From positions 1 through 41,512 of the forward strand of contig JAIXTG010000424.1 in the NCBI GenBank assembly GCA_027484285.1: a stretch of DNA of 41,512 nucleotides, written 5' to 3'. A program made the position numbers and the translations under genes. How positions within the stretch are numbered: the first letter of the stretch is position 1; each line of letters begins with the position of its first letter. This document shows, piece after piece, positions 28,501-37,237 of the stretch. Under the pieces are notes generated by a model, which searched no databases, was not told the origin of the DNA, and saw nothing but the letters and a program-made list of their open reading frames with translations. Source of the stretch: Oxalobacteraceae bacterium (GTDB lineage: Bacteria > Pseudomonadota > Gammaproteobacteria > Burkholderiales > Burkholderiaceae_D).

Positions 28501-30427
28501 CGTCGCGACCCTGCTGCAAAATCTGAGCTACAAATCCGCGACGACTGGAGAGCGCGCCTTCAACGTGGTACTGACCGACGGCGATGGGGGTACGTCAACC
28601 GCCGCTGCGGTGACGTTGACTGTGAGCGCCCCACAAAATTCAGGCCCACCCACTACCGTGGTCGATGGCGCGACCGTCGTCACCGAAACCACGACCATCG
28701 GCAACGGCCGTACGGTCGACAAGGTGACGATTGAACCCGTCCCGGCCAACCGGCAGGAGCAGTCGGGTGACGGCAACCGCGCCGACATCGCGCTGTACTT
28801 CGGCAACAACGCGATGTCCGAAGGCATCACCTTCGCCGCCTTGCCGACCGGCGTTGGCCTGACCTCGACCGGCGCGCGCACGCCGGCCACCAATGCCGAT
28901 GCACTGGCGACCCTGATCGAACTGGTTGAAATTACTGCCGGCACCATCGAGCAGACCAAGCCGAATATGATCAGTGGTGGCGAGGGGTTCCTGACGCGCC
29001 TGACACAGCAGTCGGATCGCGGCCCACTGGTAGTTAATTCCATCACTCTAAGGTCTGCAGAAGGCCAGACCAGCGCCCCAGATAGACCGATTACCATTAC
29101 CGGCACCACCGACCGTGTCACGCTGCCCAGTGGCAGTACCGGCCGCCCGGTGGAAGCGATCGTCATCGACAGCCGGGCGCTGCCGGCCAACAGCGTGCTG
29201 GAACTGGTCAACATCGAATTTGCGGTCGTCGTCGGTGAGAATCTCACGATCCGCGGCGGCGCAGGACAGAACATCCTCTTTGCCGGCGCTGGTTCACAGA
29301 ACATCCTGCTTGGCGAAGATGACGACGAGCTGTACGGCGGCGATGGCGATGACGTGGTCGGCTCCGAGGGTGGCAATGACCAATTGCATGGTGACGCCGG
29401 CAACGACAGTGTCTTTGGTGGCGGCGGTAACGATATCCTGTGGGGCGGCATCGGTGACGACACCATCGACGGCGGCACGAGCGTGGACACCGCCAGCTTT
29501 GCCGACGCCGCCGGCGTGACGGTCGACCTGCGCAAGCAGGGAAAAGCGCAGGATACCGGCGGAAGCGACCGCGATCTGCTGCGCAATATCGAGAATCTGG
29601 CAGGCAGCGACTACAACGACCAGCTCACGGGCGACAAGGGCAACAATGTCCTCGAGGGGGGCGGCGGTAACGATGCTCTCGACGGCGGCAAGGGCCACGA
29701 TACGGCATCCTATGCGTCGGCCACTGCAGGAGTCACGGTCCGCCTGGGAAGCAAGAAAGCACAGGATACCGGCGGGGCCGGCATCGATCGCCTCAAAAGC
29801 ATCGAACACCTGAGCGGCAGCGCATTCGATGATGTGCTCACCGGGTACGGCAAGAGCGTGCTTGAGGGCGGGGCAGGAGACGACGTGCTTAAAACCAAAG
29901 GCGGTACTGCGTCCTATGAAAAAGCCGGGGCCAGCGTGACGGTGAGCCTCGCGCTGCAGGGCACTGCGCAGAATACTGGCGGTGCTGGTTCCGATACATT
30001 GACCGGGTTTACCCGGCTGCTAGGTAGCGGCTTTGCCGACACGCTGACTGGGGACGCCCGGGGGAACGTCCTCACCGGCGGCGTGGGGGCGGATGTGCTG
30101 ACCGGCGGGGCAGGTCGCGACACGTTCCGCTTCGCGTCGGCGACCGACGGTGGCGACACGATTACCGATTTCATCTCGGGACGCGACAAGTTGTCGTTCG
30201 TGGCCAGCGAGTTCGGCGCTCTGAAAGCCGGCAAACTGAAAGCGGCGACTTTCATCGCCGCGGCGGGTGCCACCGCACAAACTGCAGCCCAGCACTTCAT
30301 CTACGACACGACCAGCACGACGCTGTACTACGATGCGGACGGCAACGGCGCAGGTCAGGCCGTGGTGATTGCAGTCTTGCAGGGGGTGCCGACGCTGTCG
30401 TACAAGGACATCATCTTTGCTCTGTAA
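25544..30427 (+). CDS. Large DUF4347/RTX protein, T1SS substrate
   Basis: 1627 residues from ATG at 25544 (GGAG seven bases upstream). Order: DUF4347 (about 1-165) with HVFSHGSPGQI (H67) and LLIYGCNVAEG (C110); a beta-rich domain (170-450); one type-B-like 118-aa repeat (about 455-570); cadherin-like/Ig-like segments with NDAPTL and NDVPII linkers (575-1030); then a module starting near TTVVDGATVVTETTT (about 1035), shared with the gene at 31476; RTX nonapeptides (about 1245-1550); and a T1SS C-terminus (LYYDADGNGAGQAVV ... YKDIIFAL). The nucleotide composition changes inside the gene, from A/T-richer to G/C-rich near 28150-28270, suggesting a fusion. It is flanked by the two decayed XRE-like copies. 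Likely a secreted adhesin. Confidence 0.92.
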   Translation: MNVSSTSSVSDEITFFLSNVPNLDTLLLKLPSSTDFHVLDAEGDALAQMAAILEGRSGLGAIHVFSHGSPGQIDLGNDLLSLGTLASRTDQLLAIRSSLTSDGDLLIYGCNVAEGPIGQAFIENLATLTEADVAASNDLTGAALKRGNWELEIRTGEIESSSFSAPDYEHTLAVTSGATGSWTFNNGLLRFGNGTESSLNSAGNLLQPFYLGSVNGTTRFRQLTFSNYPLDSAIAAGGDGTNTWNTSGTVVQNSTLSNWMVNDDGFVSTSGTVGYGTIISYGDLTVGSYNLRISNRYELGQNASFVKVTSTVTNIDADAETISNLRYWVGTRDDWVGDTDSPTKTRGNISNGVFSATTNAADQSKALQITSGDTGVVFYSLDNVYTTVNQSLGFTSVINQNPSTAPTTLTGDDSYAMYVRMPDIAHNQSSSFTWYYAAGDVSNLSSIISSLGAKLQYSVNTVAEGSANTGSITTVIAITLIGDTFTGINDDNFTVGGISAKASVENLPAGLSAQVIRTSATTAEIRLTGRATAHDNTNDISNLQITFQNAAFTGADASSVQGRTKTFNVDFIEGSNTAPTGLGNLTLAAVDEDSLSPSGASINALAGLAFTDTDTNDTLSGVALVGNDANASTQGSWQYSTNSANWFDVGTVSESQALALSSVTKVRFVPVANFNGSPTALIVRALDSSVNFFSSNTITEARVTLNASNNGGASGIAANTNTISSSITAINDAPTLTSSGSTSFSENAVAATVNPSLTLGDVDSITLASATVSITTAFQSGADVLAFTNNGTSMGNIAGSYDTATGVLTLTSAGNTALLTEWQAALRAITYANTSDAPSTSTRSVRFIVNDGTANSSAGTRSITVTAANDVPIIQNLNSDVTNGTVNIPISLNSDIPVAITDIDSANFDTGALTITTGTGTADGDFVVDGTTVTAGANVGTADATLAASEKIFVGTTDIGTVHATNTGQAGATLRITFNASATATNVATLLQNLSYKSATTGERAFNVVLTDGDGGTSTAAAVTLTVSAPQNSGPPTTVVDGATVVTETTTIGNGRTVDKVTIEPVPANRQEQSGDGNRADIALYFGNNAMSEGITFAALPTGVGLTSTGARTPATNADALATLIELVEITAGTIEQTKPNMISGGEGFLTRLTQQSDRGPLVVNSITLRSAEGQTSAPDRPITITGTTDRVTLPSGSTGRPVEAIVIDSRALPANSVLELVNIEFAVVVGENLTIRGGAGQNILFAGAGSQNILLGEDDDELYGGDGDDVVGSEGGNDQLHGDAGNDSVFGGGGNDILWGGIGDDTIDGGTSVDTASFADAAGVTVDLRKQGKAQDTGGSDRDLLRNIENLAGSDYNDQLTGDKGNNVLEGGGGNDALDGGKGHDTASYASATAGVTVRLGSKKAQDTGGAGIDRLKSIEHLSGSAFDDVLTGYGKSVLEGGAGDDVLKTKGGTASYEKAGASVTVSLALQGTAQNTGGAGSDTLTGFTRLLGSGFADTLTGDARGNVLTGGVGADVLTGGAGRDTFRFASATDGGDTITDFISGRDKLSFVASEFGALKAGKLKAATFIAAAGATAQTAAQHFIYDTTSTTLYYDADGNGAGQAVVIAVLQGVPTLSYKDIIFAL

Positions 30428-30437
30428 GTACCCTCTA

Positions 30438-30477
30438 GTGCTTCGGCTTTCCGTCACAGGACGGAAAGCCGAAGCAC
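30438..30477. terminator. Perfect 18-bp stem-loop after the RTX gene
   Basis: GTGCTTCGGCTTTCCGTC, loop ACAG, and the exact complement, starting 10 nt after the stop codon at 30425-30427. There is no U-tract on either strand, so it may be an RNA-stabilising or attenuating structure rather than a classical terminator. It is not related to the REP arm. Confidence 0.5.
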
Positions 30478-30522
30478 ATCGTCGCGCCACGTCCACCCGT
30501 ACCCTCGGGCAGAACCAACTCC

Positions 30523-30792
30523 ATCCTGATACCCGTCGATCCCAATGCCCTGTTGAACTCGGACCGCTGGGTGCTGCGCGCCCGTACCGGGCGTGAACTG
30601 GCCCGATGGCTGGAAATCAGCACGCCTCAGAACTCGAGAAGGCGGCCGGGCAGCCTGCCAGTGACGGCCACACTGCTGGCGAACCTACTGGAGGCGACGG
30701 ATGCGAAGCCGCTGGAATTACAGAGGAAGGTCGGACAGACGCCGGGAGACTGGCCGGAGCGGGTGAAGGCAGAGACGAAAAAACAGGACTAG
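30523..30792 (+). pseudogene. Diverged small XRE-like DNA-binding gene (copy 2), no good start
   Basis: The frame reads ILIPVDPNALLNSDRWVL, RELARWLEIS, then PGSLPVTATLLANLLEATDA and KPLELQRKVGQTPGDW, ending in TAG at 30792. It keeps one frame, unlike copy 1, but there is no ATG or GTG in a sensible place (only TTG at 30553) and the middle helix region (STPQNSRRRPG) is aberrant. Nucleotide identity to 24599-24780 is obvious by eye over about 180 nt. Confidence 0.5.
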
Positions 30793-31247
30793 AAAACAAA
30801 AACCCCACCGCCTTGTGGGGGAGTGGGACGACTACAGGACGAGAAGAGTGAGTGTCCCATTGTTTCCTCCCATGGTTCCCATTCTTCCGCTGAGAGACAG
30901 ACTGCGTATCCCTTTGCTTTCCTAGCACTTTGCCATCAGCCGGCAAGTAACTCAGAATTCATCGAAACTCATTAACCGTCAGGCACGAAGCCATTGCCCG
31001 ACCTCTTTGCACGCGCCAAGAAATATTTTTGCTGGTGCCTCTTCAAAGCTTACATATTCCTTTCAATCCAATAACATTTTAGTTGCAATATTGAAATATA
31101 TCGCTGACACTAATCGTTGAATTGGCCACCGATATCACGCGCAAGTCAAACCACTCAAGTCGTGGGTTGAGTGCGATTTGAATGCAAAATTTCGGCGCAA
31201 ACGCAAGACACGTTATGGGGTGCCCTTTCTCCAACGAGGGAGGTACT
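30793..31247. other. Intergenic, REP arm and terminator fragment
   Basis: Holds a terminator-like fragment at 30791-30817, identical over 27 nt to the terminator at 38737-38763 but lacking its right stem, and a partial REP arm at 30845-30858. The A/T-rich part (31020-31140) shows no gene. Confidence 0.45.
30845..30858 (-). repeat. Partial REP arm
   Basis: AGAGTGAGTGTCCC, a 14-nt match to the arm. The left partner is degenerate (GGGAC at about 30825). Confidence 0.55.
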
Positions 31248-31446
31248 GTGCCAAGAAAAGCAGTGAAGTTCGGTCGCGCGGATCGTGGCCGTCTTGAAAA
31301 AAGCGGAATTAGAGGGGCTCTGGGCTGACCTGATTCGACGAATCGGCACATCGGAGCAAACGATTTATCGCGAGAAGAAGCTTTGCCAATTTTTACAGAG
31401 TCTTTGGACGAAGTTTGCGAAAACAGCCCAAGGCTCAGAAACATAA
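31248..31446 (+). pseudogene. IS3-type transposase OrfA remnant
   Basis: GTG at 31248 follows GGGAGG and reads VPRKAVKFGRAD. The match then continues in a second frame from 31282 as IVAVLKKAELEGLW, ADLIRRIGTSEQTIYREKK, to TAA at 31446. This is the pattern of the HTH_Tnp_1 domain of IS3-family OrfA proteins (KFTEEQIVAxLKEAExG..ADLCRRHGISxxTFYxWK). One frameshift near the GCGCGGATC sequence and loss of the C-terminal half and of orfB mark it as a remnant. Confidence 0.6.
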
Positions 31447-31475
31447 AACAATATCAATAGGAAGTTCAGGGAAAT

Positions 31476-34400
31476 ATGCCTATCCTCGTCGTTCAAAATT
31501 TTGATAATTCGGCATCCTTTACGGACAACTTTACCGCCTCCACAGGAGGAAACGCATACGGCGGCGGTTTTACTTGGGGCAGTACGGCCGGGCTGGGTGG
31601 CGCCGGCGGCGTGGTGGTTCCCAATGGCTCCGACCAAATATGGACAACAAAGCAGTCGTACACCGTTACGAACGATGGCGTTTATACATTAGGTGTTTAT
31701 TTTTACAACGCCTATAACGCAGGGTATGGCTCGTTGGGTTTTACGACCGTATCGCAAGCCAATGCGGGTGGATCCGCCGCTGCGCCTTCCGACCCCTCCT
31801 TCGGCATTTCCTTTCATGGCGGGGGAGGCAGTTGGTTTAATAACGGAAGCTTTACCAATTTGAATTGGGCCACCCCCGCCCAAGGCACTTGGTTTTACTA
31901 CGAATTAAAAGTTGAGCGGGTCAGTGGCACAAGTAGTTTTGATCTGACATTCGACATTTTCCCGGTAACGGATACGACCACGGGCGCGAAAGGGGCATCC
32001 CAGACCCACCACACGACAAGGGTCACCAACTCTACCGCTGCCGGGGCTACCGACCTGTATGTTTTCTTCGGTGCCGATGGAAGCCGCATGTCGAAGATGG
32101 ACAAATTCACCATCGAATTGGGTGGAAGTGCACAATTGTCTGGCACGCCCCAAGTGGGTGGCGCAGTCACGGGCAATGTCACCGCCTCCTTCTCTGCAGA
32201 CACGGGCTCGAGTACATCTGATTTAATTACCAACACGGCTGCGCAGGATATTAGCGGTGTCCTCGCAAATCCTTTGGCGGCTGGCGAAGTTGTAGAAGTT
32301 TCTCTCAATAACGGTACCACTTGGGCAACCGCCACCACCACCCAAGGTAGCGCTAACTGGAGCCTTGGCGGACAAACGCTTTCGGCTAGCAACACGCTCA
32401 AGGTTCGTGTTGTTAACACTGGCACGAATGCATCGAACGAGGTTCTGTCTCAGGCCTACATACTGGACACGACATCTGCTGCAGTTAGCAGCGTGACTGC
32501 CCCGTCAAACGGCACTTATAAGACCGGCGATGTCCTGAGCTTCACGGTCAATTTTAGTGAAGCGGTGACAGCAAACACCAGTGGTGGCACGCCACGCCTC
32601 GAACTCACCATCGGCGGGGTGACCAAATATGCGACCTATGCATCTGGATCCGGCACGTCGGCCCTCGTGTTTACCTACACCATTGAGAGCGGCTTGGCGG
32701 ACGCCGACGGGATTGCGGTAGGATCGTTGCAGACGAACAGTGGCACCCTGCGCGATGCGGCAGGCAATAACGCGACATTGACCCTGAACTCGGTCGCCAG
32801 CACCACCTCCGTCCTCGTCGACAGCGTGCCTCCCACCGTTTCCAGTGTCTCAGTCCCCGCCGACGGCACCTACAACACGGGCCAAACGCTGAGCTTTACG
32901 GTCAACTTCAGTGAGAACGTCACCGTCACCGGCACGCCGCGCCTCGTGCTCGACATCGGCGGCCAGACCGCCTACGCCACTTACGCCAGCGGCAGCGGCA
33001 CGACCGCCCTCGTATTCTCCTACACGGTGGCGAACGGATTTTTTGACAGCAACGGCATCGCTGTCTCCTCCCTGCAGACCAACAGCGGCACGCTGCGCGA
33101 CAGTGTCGGCAACAATGCGACCCTCACGCTGAACAGCGTGGGCAGCACCTCGGGTGTTCTGGCAGCCGACATCGTGGCGCCGGCCGTGAATTCGGTCACA
33201 TCGAGCACTGCCAACGGTACCTACAAAGCCGGACAAACCATCGCGGTCCAGGTTAGCTTCGACGAAGCGGTGCTGGTCACTGGCACCCCCCAATTGACGC
33301 TCGAAACGGGTGCGACGGATCGCACGGTTAATTATGCGAGCGGCTCAGGCACCAGCACGCTCACCTTCAATTACACCCTTCAGGCCGGCGACAGTGCCAC
33401 CGATCTGGACTACGTGAGCACCACGGCCTTGGCGCTCAACGGCGGAACGATCAGGGACGCAGGGGGTGCCGATGCGACGCTGACTTTGGCCTCCCCGGGT
33501 GCCGCCAACTCCCTCGGTGCCAACAAGGCACTGGCAGTTGACACCGCGGGGCCGCAAGTCGCCAGTGTCTCGGTACCCGCCGGCGGAAGTTACAAAGCCG
33601 GAAATACGCTCAGCTTCACCGTCAACGTCAGCGAGGCTGTCACGGTCAGCACCGTTGGCGGCACCCCCCGCCTTGCCCTGGACATTGGCGGTGCGACCAA
33701 GTACGCGACCTACACATCCGGGTCAGGCAGTTCGGCCCTGGTGTTTTCTTACACCGTAGAAAGCGGCCTGACCGATAGCGACGGGATCACTGTCAGCGCG
33801 CTGCAGACCAATGGCGGCACGCTGCGTGACAGCGCCGGGAATGACGCGACGGTACCCCTCAACTCCGTGGGCAGCACTTCCACGGTCGTTGTCGACAGCC
33901 TGGGTCCGACCTTCGTGTCTGCCGCCACGAACAGCGACGGAACCAAGGTCGTCCTCACTTTCAGCGAGTCGCTTCATGCGACAACGGCGGCATCGAGTGC
34001 CTTTGCAGTCAATGTCGGCGGCACCGCCCGGCCAGTCAGCGCCGTCGCTGTCAGCGCCAGTACGGTCGAGCTGACGCTGGCCAGCGCAATCAGTTCGGGC
34101 GACGCGGTGACCGTCACATACACCGCGCCAGCGTCCAACGACGCCACGACCAACAGCGCGGTTCAGGATGCGCTTGGCAATGACGCCGCGCCGATCACGA
34201 CCGCGGCCACTGTAACGAACAATGTTCCCGCACCGGTGGTGATACCGCCGACCGTTACCATCGATGGCGCCCAGGTCACTACCGAGACCACGACCCTTGG
34301 CAATGGCCAAGTGGTCGACAAAATAACCGTCGCCCCAGTCAGCCGCGATCGACAGGACCAGGGCGGCGACACTTCACGCGCCGATCTGGCGCTGTACTAC

Positions 34401-35810
34401 GGTGACACCGCGCTCTCGCAGGGCATTACCTTCGCGGCGCTGCCATCAGGCTTCGGCCTGACCTCGACCGGCGCCCGCACGCCGGCAACCAATGCCGATG
34501 CGCTGCAAACCCTGCTCGAGCTGGTGGAACTGACCGCTGGCACCACCGAAGGAAACAAGCCCAGCATGCTGATCGGTGGCGAAGCCTTTCTGGACAAGCT
34601 GGCGCAACAATCTGAGCGCGGGCCGCTGGTTGTCAATTCGATTGCGCTGTCCGTGGGTGACAACCAGTCGACGGCACCTGACGAGCCGATCACCGTGTCG
34701 GGCACCGCGGATCGTCTCACGCTGCCCTCGGGCACCGGGCGCCCGGTGGAAGCGATCGTCATCGATGCACGAGCGCTGCCTGACAACACCGTGCTCGAGC
34801 TTGTCAATATTGAATTCGCAGTCATTGTCGGCGAGAACGTCACTGTGCGTGGCGGTGCAGGACAGAACATCGTCTTCGCCGGCATGGGCTCGCAAGACAT
34901 CATGCTTGGCGACGATGACGACGAACTGCACGGCGGCGATGGCAACGACGTGATCGGCTCCGCAGGCGGCAGCGACCAGCTGCATGGCGACGTCGGCAAC
35001 GACACCGTCTTCGGCGGCGACGGCAACGACACCTTGTGGGGCGGCCTCGGCGATGATAGTCTCGACGGCAATGCAGGCAACGATACTGCTAGCTACAGCG
35101 ATGCCACTTCGGGCGTGAAGGTGCGACTGTCGAAAACCGTTCGGCAGGACACAGGTGGTGCCGGCAAAGATCTGCTGAAGAACATCGACAACCTGACCGG
35201 CAGCAGCTTCAACGACACGCTGGTCGGCACCAAGTCGGCCAACGTGCTCGACGGCGGCGCAGGCAATGATGTGCTCAGCGGGGGACGCGGCGTTGACACT
35301 GCCAGCTACGAAAGTGCCGGCTCGGCAGTGACGATCAAGCTGACCGGCAAGGCACAAGACACCGGCGGCGCCGGCATCGACCGGCTGAGAGGAATCGAAA
35401 ACCTGACCGGCAGCCAGTTCGATGACACCCTCGTCGGCAACTGGAAAAAGAACACGCTGACAGGCGCCGACGGGGCCGACACCCTCACTGGCGGCCGCGG
35501 TAAGGATACCTTCCTGTACCGCGCACTGTCTGAAGCCGGCGACACGATTACCGACTTCCATTCGAAGCACGACAAGCTGGCCTTTGATGCAGCGGCATTT
35601 GGCAGCCTGCAGTCAGGTGCACTCGCGGCCCGCAACTTCGTCGCCAACACCTCGGGCGCAGCCGAATCGACAAGCCAGCGCTTCGTGTTCAATTCGCTGA
35701 CAAGCCAGCTTTACTACGACGCGGACGGCAGCGGCGCCGACCATGCCGAGCTGGTGGCCACGTTGACAGGCATCACCGACTTGAAGGCTGCCGACATCCT
35801 GATCATCTGA
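31476..35810 (+). CDS. Large RTX protein with Ig-like/SwmB-type repeats, T1SS substrate
   Basis: 1444 residues; ATG at 31476 is preceded by AGGAAG and AGGGA. Residues 1-220 form a beta-rich, Gly/Asn-rich lectin-like or jelly-roll domain (unassigned). Residues 335-800 contain four repeats of about 110 residues with [18 protein letters not shown] and [15 protein letters not shown] motifs; the third is more diverged. Residues 805-910 contain a SwmB-like domain ([19 protein letters not shown]). From about 925 the sequence is paralogous to the end of the 25544 gene product: the [15 protein letters not shown] module, RTX nonapeptides (about 1130-1360) and a T1SS C-terminus ([15 protein letters not shown]...AADILII). 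An A/C-mismatched hairpin with a T8 tract follows the stop. A secreted adhesin or surface protein is most likely; no enzymatic motif is seen. Confidence 0.92.
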   Translation: MPILVVQNFDNSASFTDNFTASTGGNAYGGGFTWGSTAGLGGAGGVVVPNGSDQIWTTKQSYTVTNDGVYTLGVYFYNAYNAGYGSLGFTTVSQANAGGSAAAPSDPSFGISFHGGGGSWFNNGSFTNLNWATPAQGTWFYYELKVERVSGTSSFDLTFDIFPVTDTTTGAKGASQTHHTTRVTNSTAAGATDLYVFFGADGSRMSKMDKFTIELGGSAQLSGTPQVGGAVTGNVTASFSADTGSSTSDLITNTAAQDISGVLANPLAAGEVVEVSLNNGTTWATATTTQGSANWSLGGQTLSASNTLKVRVVNTGTNASNEVLSQAYILDTTSAAVSSVTAPSNGTYKTGDVLSFTVNFSEAVTANTSGGTPRLELTIGGVTKYATYASGSGTSALVFTYTIESGLADADGIAVGSLQTNSGTLRDAAGNNATLTLNSVASTTSVLVDSVPPTVSSVSVPADGTYNTGQTLSFTVNFSENVTVTGTPRLVLDIGGQTAYATYASGSGTTALVFSYTVANGFFDSNGIAVSSLQTNSGTLRDSVGNNATLTLNSVGSTSGVLAADIVAPAVNSVTSSTANGTYKAGQTIAVQVSFDEAVLVTGTPQLTLETGATDRTVNYASGSGTSTLTFNYTLQAGDSATDLDYVSTTALALNGGTIRDAGGADATLTLASPGAANSLGANKALAVDTAGPQVASVSVPAGGSYKAGNTLSFTVNVSEAVTVSTVGGTPRLALDIGGATKYATYTSGSGSSALVFSYTVESGLTDSDGITVSALQTNGGTLRDSAGNDATVPLNSVGSTSTVVVDSLGPTFVSAATNSDGTKVVLTFSESLHATTAASSAFAVNVGGTARPVSAVAVSASTVELTLASAISSGDAVTVTYTAPASNDATTNSAVQDALGNDAAPITTAATVTNNVPAPVVIPPTVTIDGAQVTTETTTLGNGQVVDKITVAPVSRDRQDQGGDTSRADLALYYGDTALSQGITFAALPSGFGLTSTGARTPATNADALQTLLELVELTAGTTEGNKPSMLIGGEAFLDKLAQQSERGPLVVNSIALSVGDNQSTAPDEPITVSGTADRLTLPSGTGRPVEAIVIDARALPDNTVLELVNIEFAVIVGENVTVRGGAGQNIVFAGMGSQDIMLGDDDDELHGGDGNDVIGSAGGSDQLHGDVGNDTVFGGDGNDTLWGGLGDDSLDGNAGNDTASYSDATSGVKVRLSKTVRQDTGGAGKDLLKNIDNLTGSSFNDTLVGTKSANVLDGGAGNDVLSGGRGVDTASYESAGSAVTIKLTGKAQDTGGAGIDRLRGIENLTGSQFDDTLVGNWKKNTLTGADGADTLTGGRGKDTFLYRALSEAGDTITDFHSKHDKLAFDAAAFGSLQSGALAARNFVANTSGAAESTSQRFVFNSLTSQLYYDADGSGADHAELVATLTGITDLKAADILII

Positions 35811-35831
35811 GCCGCCTCACGCTCGGCTAAG

Positions 35832-35865
35832 CCCCACCGCCCGCGAGGCGGCGGGGTTTTTTTTA
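35832..35865 (+). terminator. Rho-independent terminator
   Basis: CCCCACCGCC, loop CGCGA, GGCGGCGGGG (one A/C mismatch), then TTTTTTTT at 35857-35864. It lies 21 nt after the stop codon of the RTX gene at 31476-35810. Confidence 0.85.
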
Positions 35866-35985
35866 TTCTTTCCGGGCCGGCTCGACCAATGTCAGCTCCA
35901 GCCGTCCCGGCATCACCCCCACCGACACCAGCGATTGCGGCGTAAAGCCGGCGTGTTTCAGCCAATGGCCGCGAAGGCGAGTAGC
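35863..35985 (-). pseudogene. SymE-like toxin, C-terminal fragment
   Basis: The minus strand reads RLRGHWLKHAGFTPQSLVSV, then GVMPGRLELTLVEPARKE and stop, nearly identical to the complete SymE-like gene at 36551-36793. The part upstream of LRGHW is unrelated, so the N-terminal half is lost. Similar flanking sequence is found after both copies (about 36026 and 36970), much closer to the motif here, which suggests an internal deletion of a duplicated unit. Confidence 0.55.
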
Positions 35986-36250
35986 CCGGGCCGAGCGAGC
36001 ACTGCGGCAGCCTGTTGTACGAGCTGTCACGCTCGTTTCATCTTGGCCGTAATGAAGCACGTCATCTGCAAGCGGCTTGAAGGCCGAGGCACGTCGGTGT
36101 GGCAGAGAGCTGTCGCAATCGGCTTCATCGATGTGGCAAGCCGGTACGCCAAAACCAGGGGGCATCGTCCCGGCACCGGCTTGCTTCGAGGCTTGATAAC
36201 ACGCGATGGCATTGCTGGCTGCTGGGCTGGGAAGGCGTGCGGTCAGGGGA

Positions 36251-36268
36251 CGGACAGGGTGAGTGTCC
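36251..36268 (-). repeat. REP arm, diverged
   Basis: GGACAGGGTGAGTGTCCC, two differences from the standard arm. No clear partner. Confidence 0.6.
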
Positions 36269-36473
36269 CATGCCTCGTTCGGCCTTGTCGACTCGCCGAG
36301 GCTATGGCTCATCGATCCAGCGTTTGCGCTGCCTGATTCTTCGCCTTTGCTTTTCCGTCGAAGCGGGGCGATCACACCCAAGCTGTGTCGTGACGACTGA
36401 CTGCTCACGCGAATGCCTTCACAACCTAACTTGAAGAACGCATGCATTTCGGTTGAGTAGCCGAACACCGGCT

Positions 36474-36491
36474 GAACAGAGTGAGTGTCCC
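36474..36491 (-). repeat. REP arm
   Basis: GAACAGAGTGAGTGTCCC, preceded by CACCGGCT, similar to the loop of the copy at 9007. It lies 59 nt from the 3' end of the SymE-like gene. Confidence 0.7.
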
Positions 36492-36496
36492 AATCT

Positions 36497-36537
36497 GAAG
36501 GCAAGGCCGGAGCAGCGCCTGCCGCGGCCTTGCCTTC
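36497..36537. terminator. Stem-loop 3' of the SymE-like gene
   Basis: GAAGGCAAGGCCG (36497-36509), a 15-nt loop, and CGGCCTTGCCTTC (36525-36537): a perfect 13-bp stem 13 nt from the stop codon of the minus-strand gene at 36551. There is no U-tract, so terminator function is uncertain. Confidence 0.45.
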
Positions 36538-36550
36538 GTTACCCGGCAAA

Positions 36551-36793
36551 TTATTTTTGCGCCGGCGCCACCAGCGTAAGCTCAAGCCGACCCGGCATCA
36601 CCAGCACCGAGACCAGAGACTGCGGCGTGAAGCCGGCATGCCGGAGCCAGTGGCCGCGCAGCCGGATCCAGGGAGTGCAGGCGTCCCGGCACCAGAGCGT
36701 GCCAACGGTGACATGTCGGAGTTGCGGGAATGGTGCACAAGGCCGAACGGGAATGCGATGGCGCGGACGCCGGGGATAGCGGGAAGTGTTCAT
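36551..36793 (-). CDS. symE: SymE-like type I toxin
   Basis: 80 residues from ATG at 36793. Core: RHVTVGTLWCRDACTPWIRL, then RGHWLRHAGFTPQSLVSVLV and MPGRLELTLVAP. This matches the SymE pattern RxLTVxYxxxxxxxPxIxLxGxWLxxAGFxxGxxVxVxVxxGxLxL, an AbrB-like swapped-hairpin fold. In E. coli SymE is an SOS-induced toxin held back by the antisense RNA SymR overlapping its 5' end. A comparable antisense RNA would be on the plus strand near 36700-36800, but I cannot recognise it. The Shine-Dalgarno is weak, as expected for a poorly translated toxin. A truncated copy lies 570 nt downstream. The symbol is by family resemblance only. Confidence 0.6.
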   Translation of the reverse strand: MNTSRYPRRPRHRIPVRPCAPFPQLRHVTVGTLWCRDACTPWIRLRGHWLRHAGFTPQSLVSVLVMPGRLELTLVAPAQK

Positions 36794-37237
36794 GATTTTC
36801 AGCTCGCTAGAGGACCCTCACCGTCATTGAGGGTGGTGGATCTGGACGAGGTGACGGACCGGGCGAACTAACCGGCAAGCCTTGCGGCTTCCCCGCCCAG
36901 CCCACCATGGAAGCGGGAAAGCGGTACGAACCAAACCCTTGGGTTTAGCCGATGTTAAGTCGCTCGAGCCGTCACACTCGTTTCATCACGCCCGTGATGA
37001 AGGGCGGAATCTAGAAGTGGCGCGTAAACGAGGTCAAGTGCGCGTGGCGGAGAACAGACAGAATCGGCCGAGATCAGTTTAGAGACAAAGCTGCGAGAAA
37101 AGTGGGGCGTAGTACGGCGGGTACGCATTGCTTGTGTGGTCGCGCCAGGAAAAGACGGGGGCAGGCGCTCGTTACCCGATTTCGTGGGCTGCGGCGGCGG
37201 GGTTTTTCTTAGGTTGGGTGCGCGTGATGCAGGAGGT
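36794..37237. other. Gene-free stretch
   Basis: No gene is visible. It contains a short stem (ACCCTCA/TGAGGGT near 36813-36834) upstream of symE, sequence at 36960-37075 resembling 36020-36140, and a fragment at about 37188-37210 (GGCGGCGGGGTTTTTCTT) that looks like the right half of the terminator at 35832. Confidence 0.35.

Larger units (their letters stand above)
35986..36550. other. Gene-free stretch between the two SymE-like copies
   Basis: No credible gene. It contains two REP arms (36251-36268, 36474-36491) and a 13-bp stem-loop at 36497-36537. The part at 36020-36140 resembles 36960-37075, an older duplication. Confidence 0.45.

Noticed and set aside
31079..31444. 121-codon minus-strand frame
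   Set aside because: It is antisense to the IS3 OrfA remnant, with no recognisable composition or start.
35863..36585. 240-codon minus-strand frame
   Set aside because: Only its last 39 residues are real SymE-like sequence. The rest includes translated REP arms (WDTHSVQP, WDTHPVRP) and no domain.
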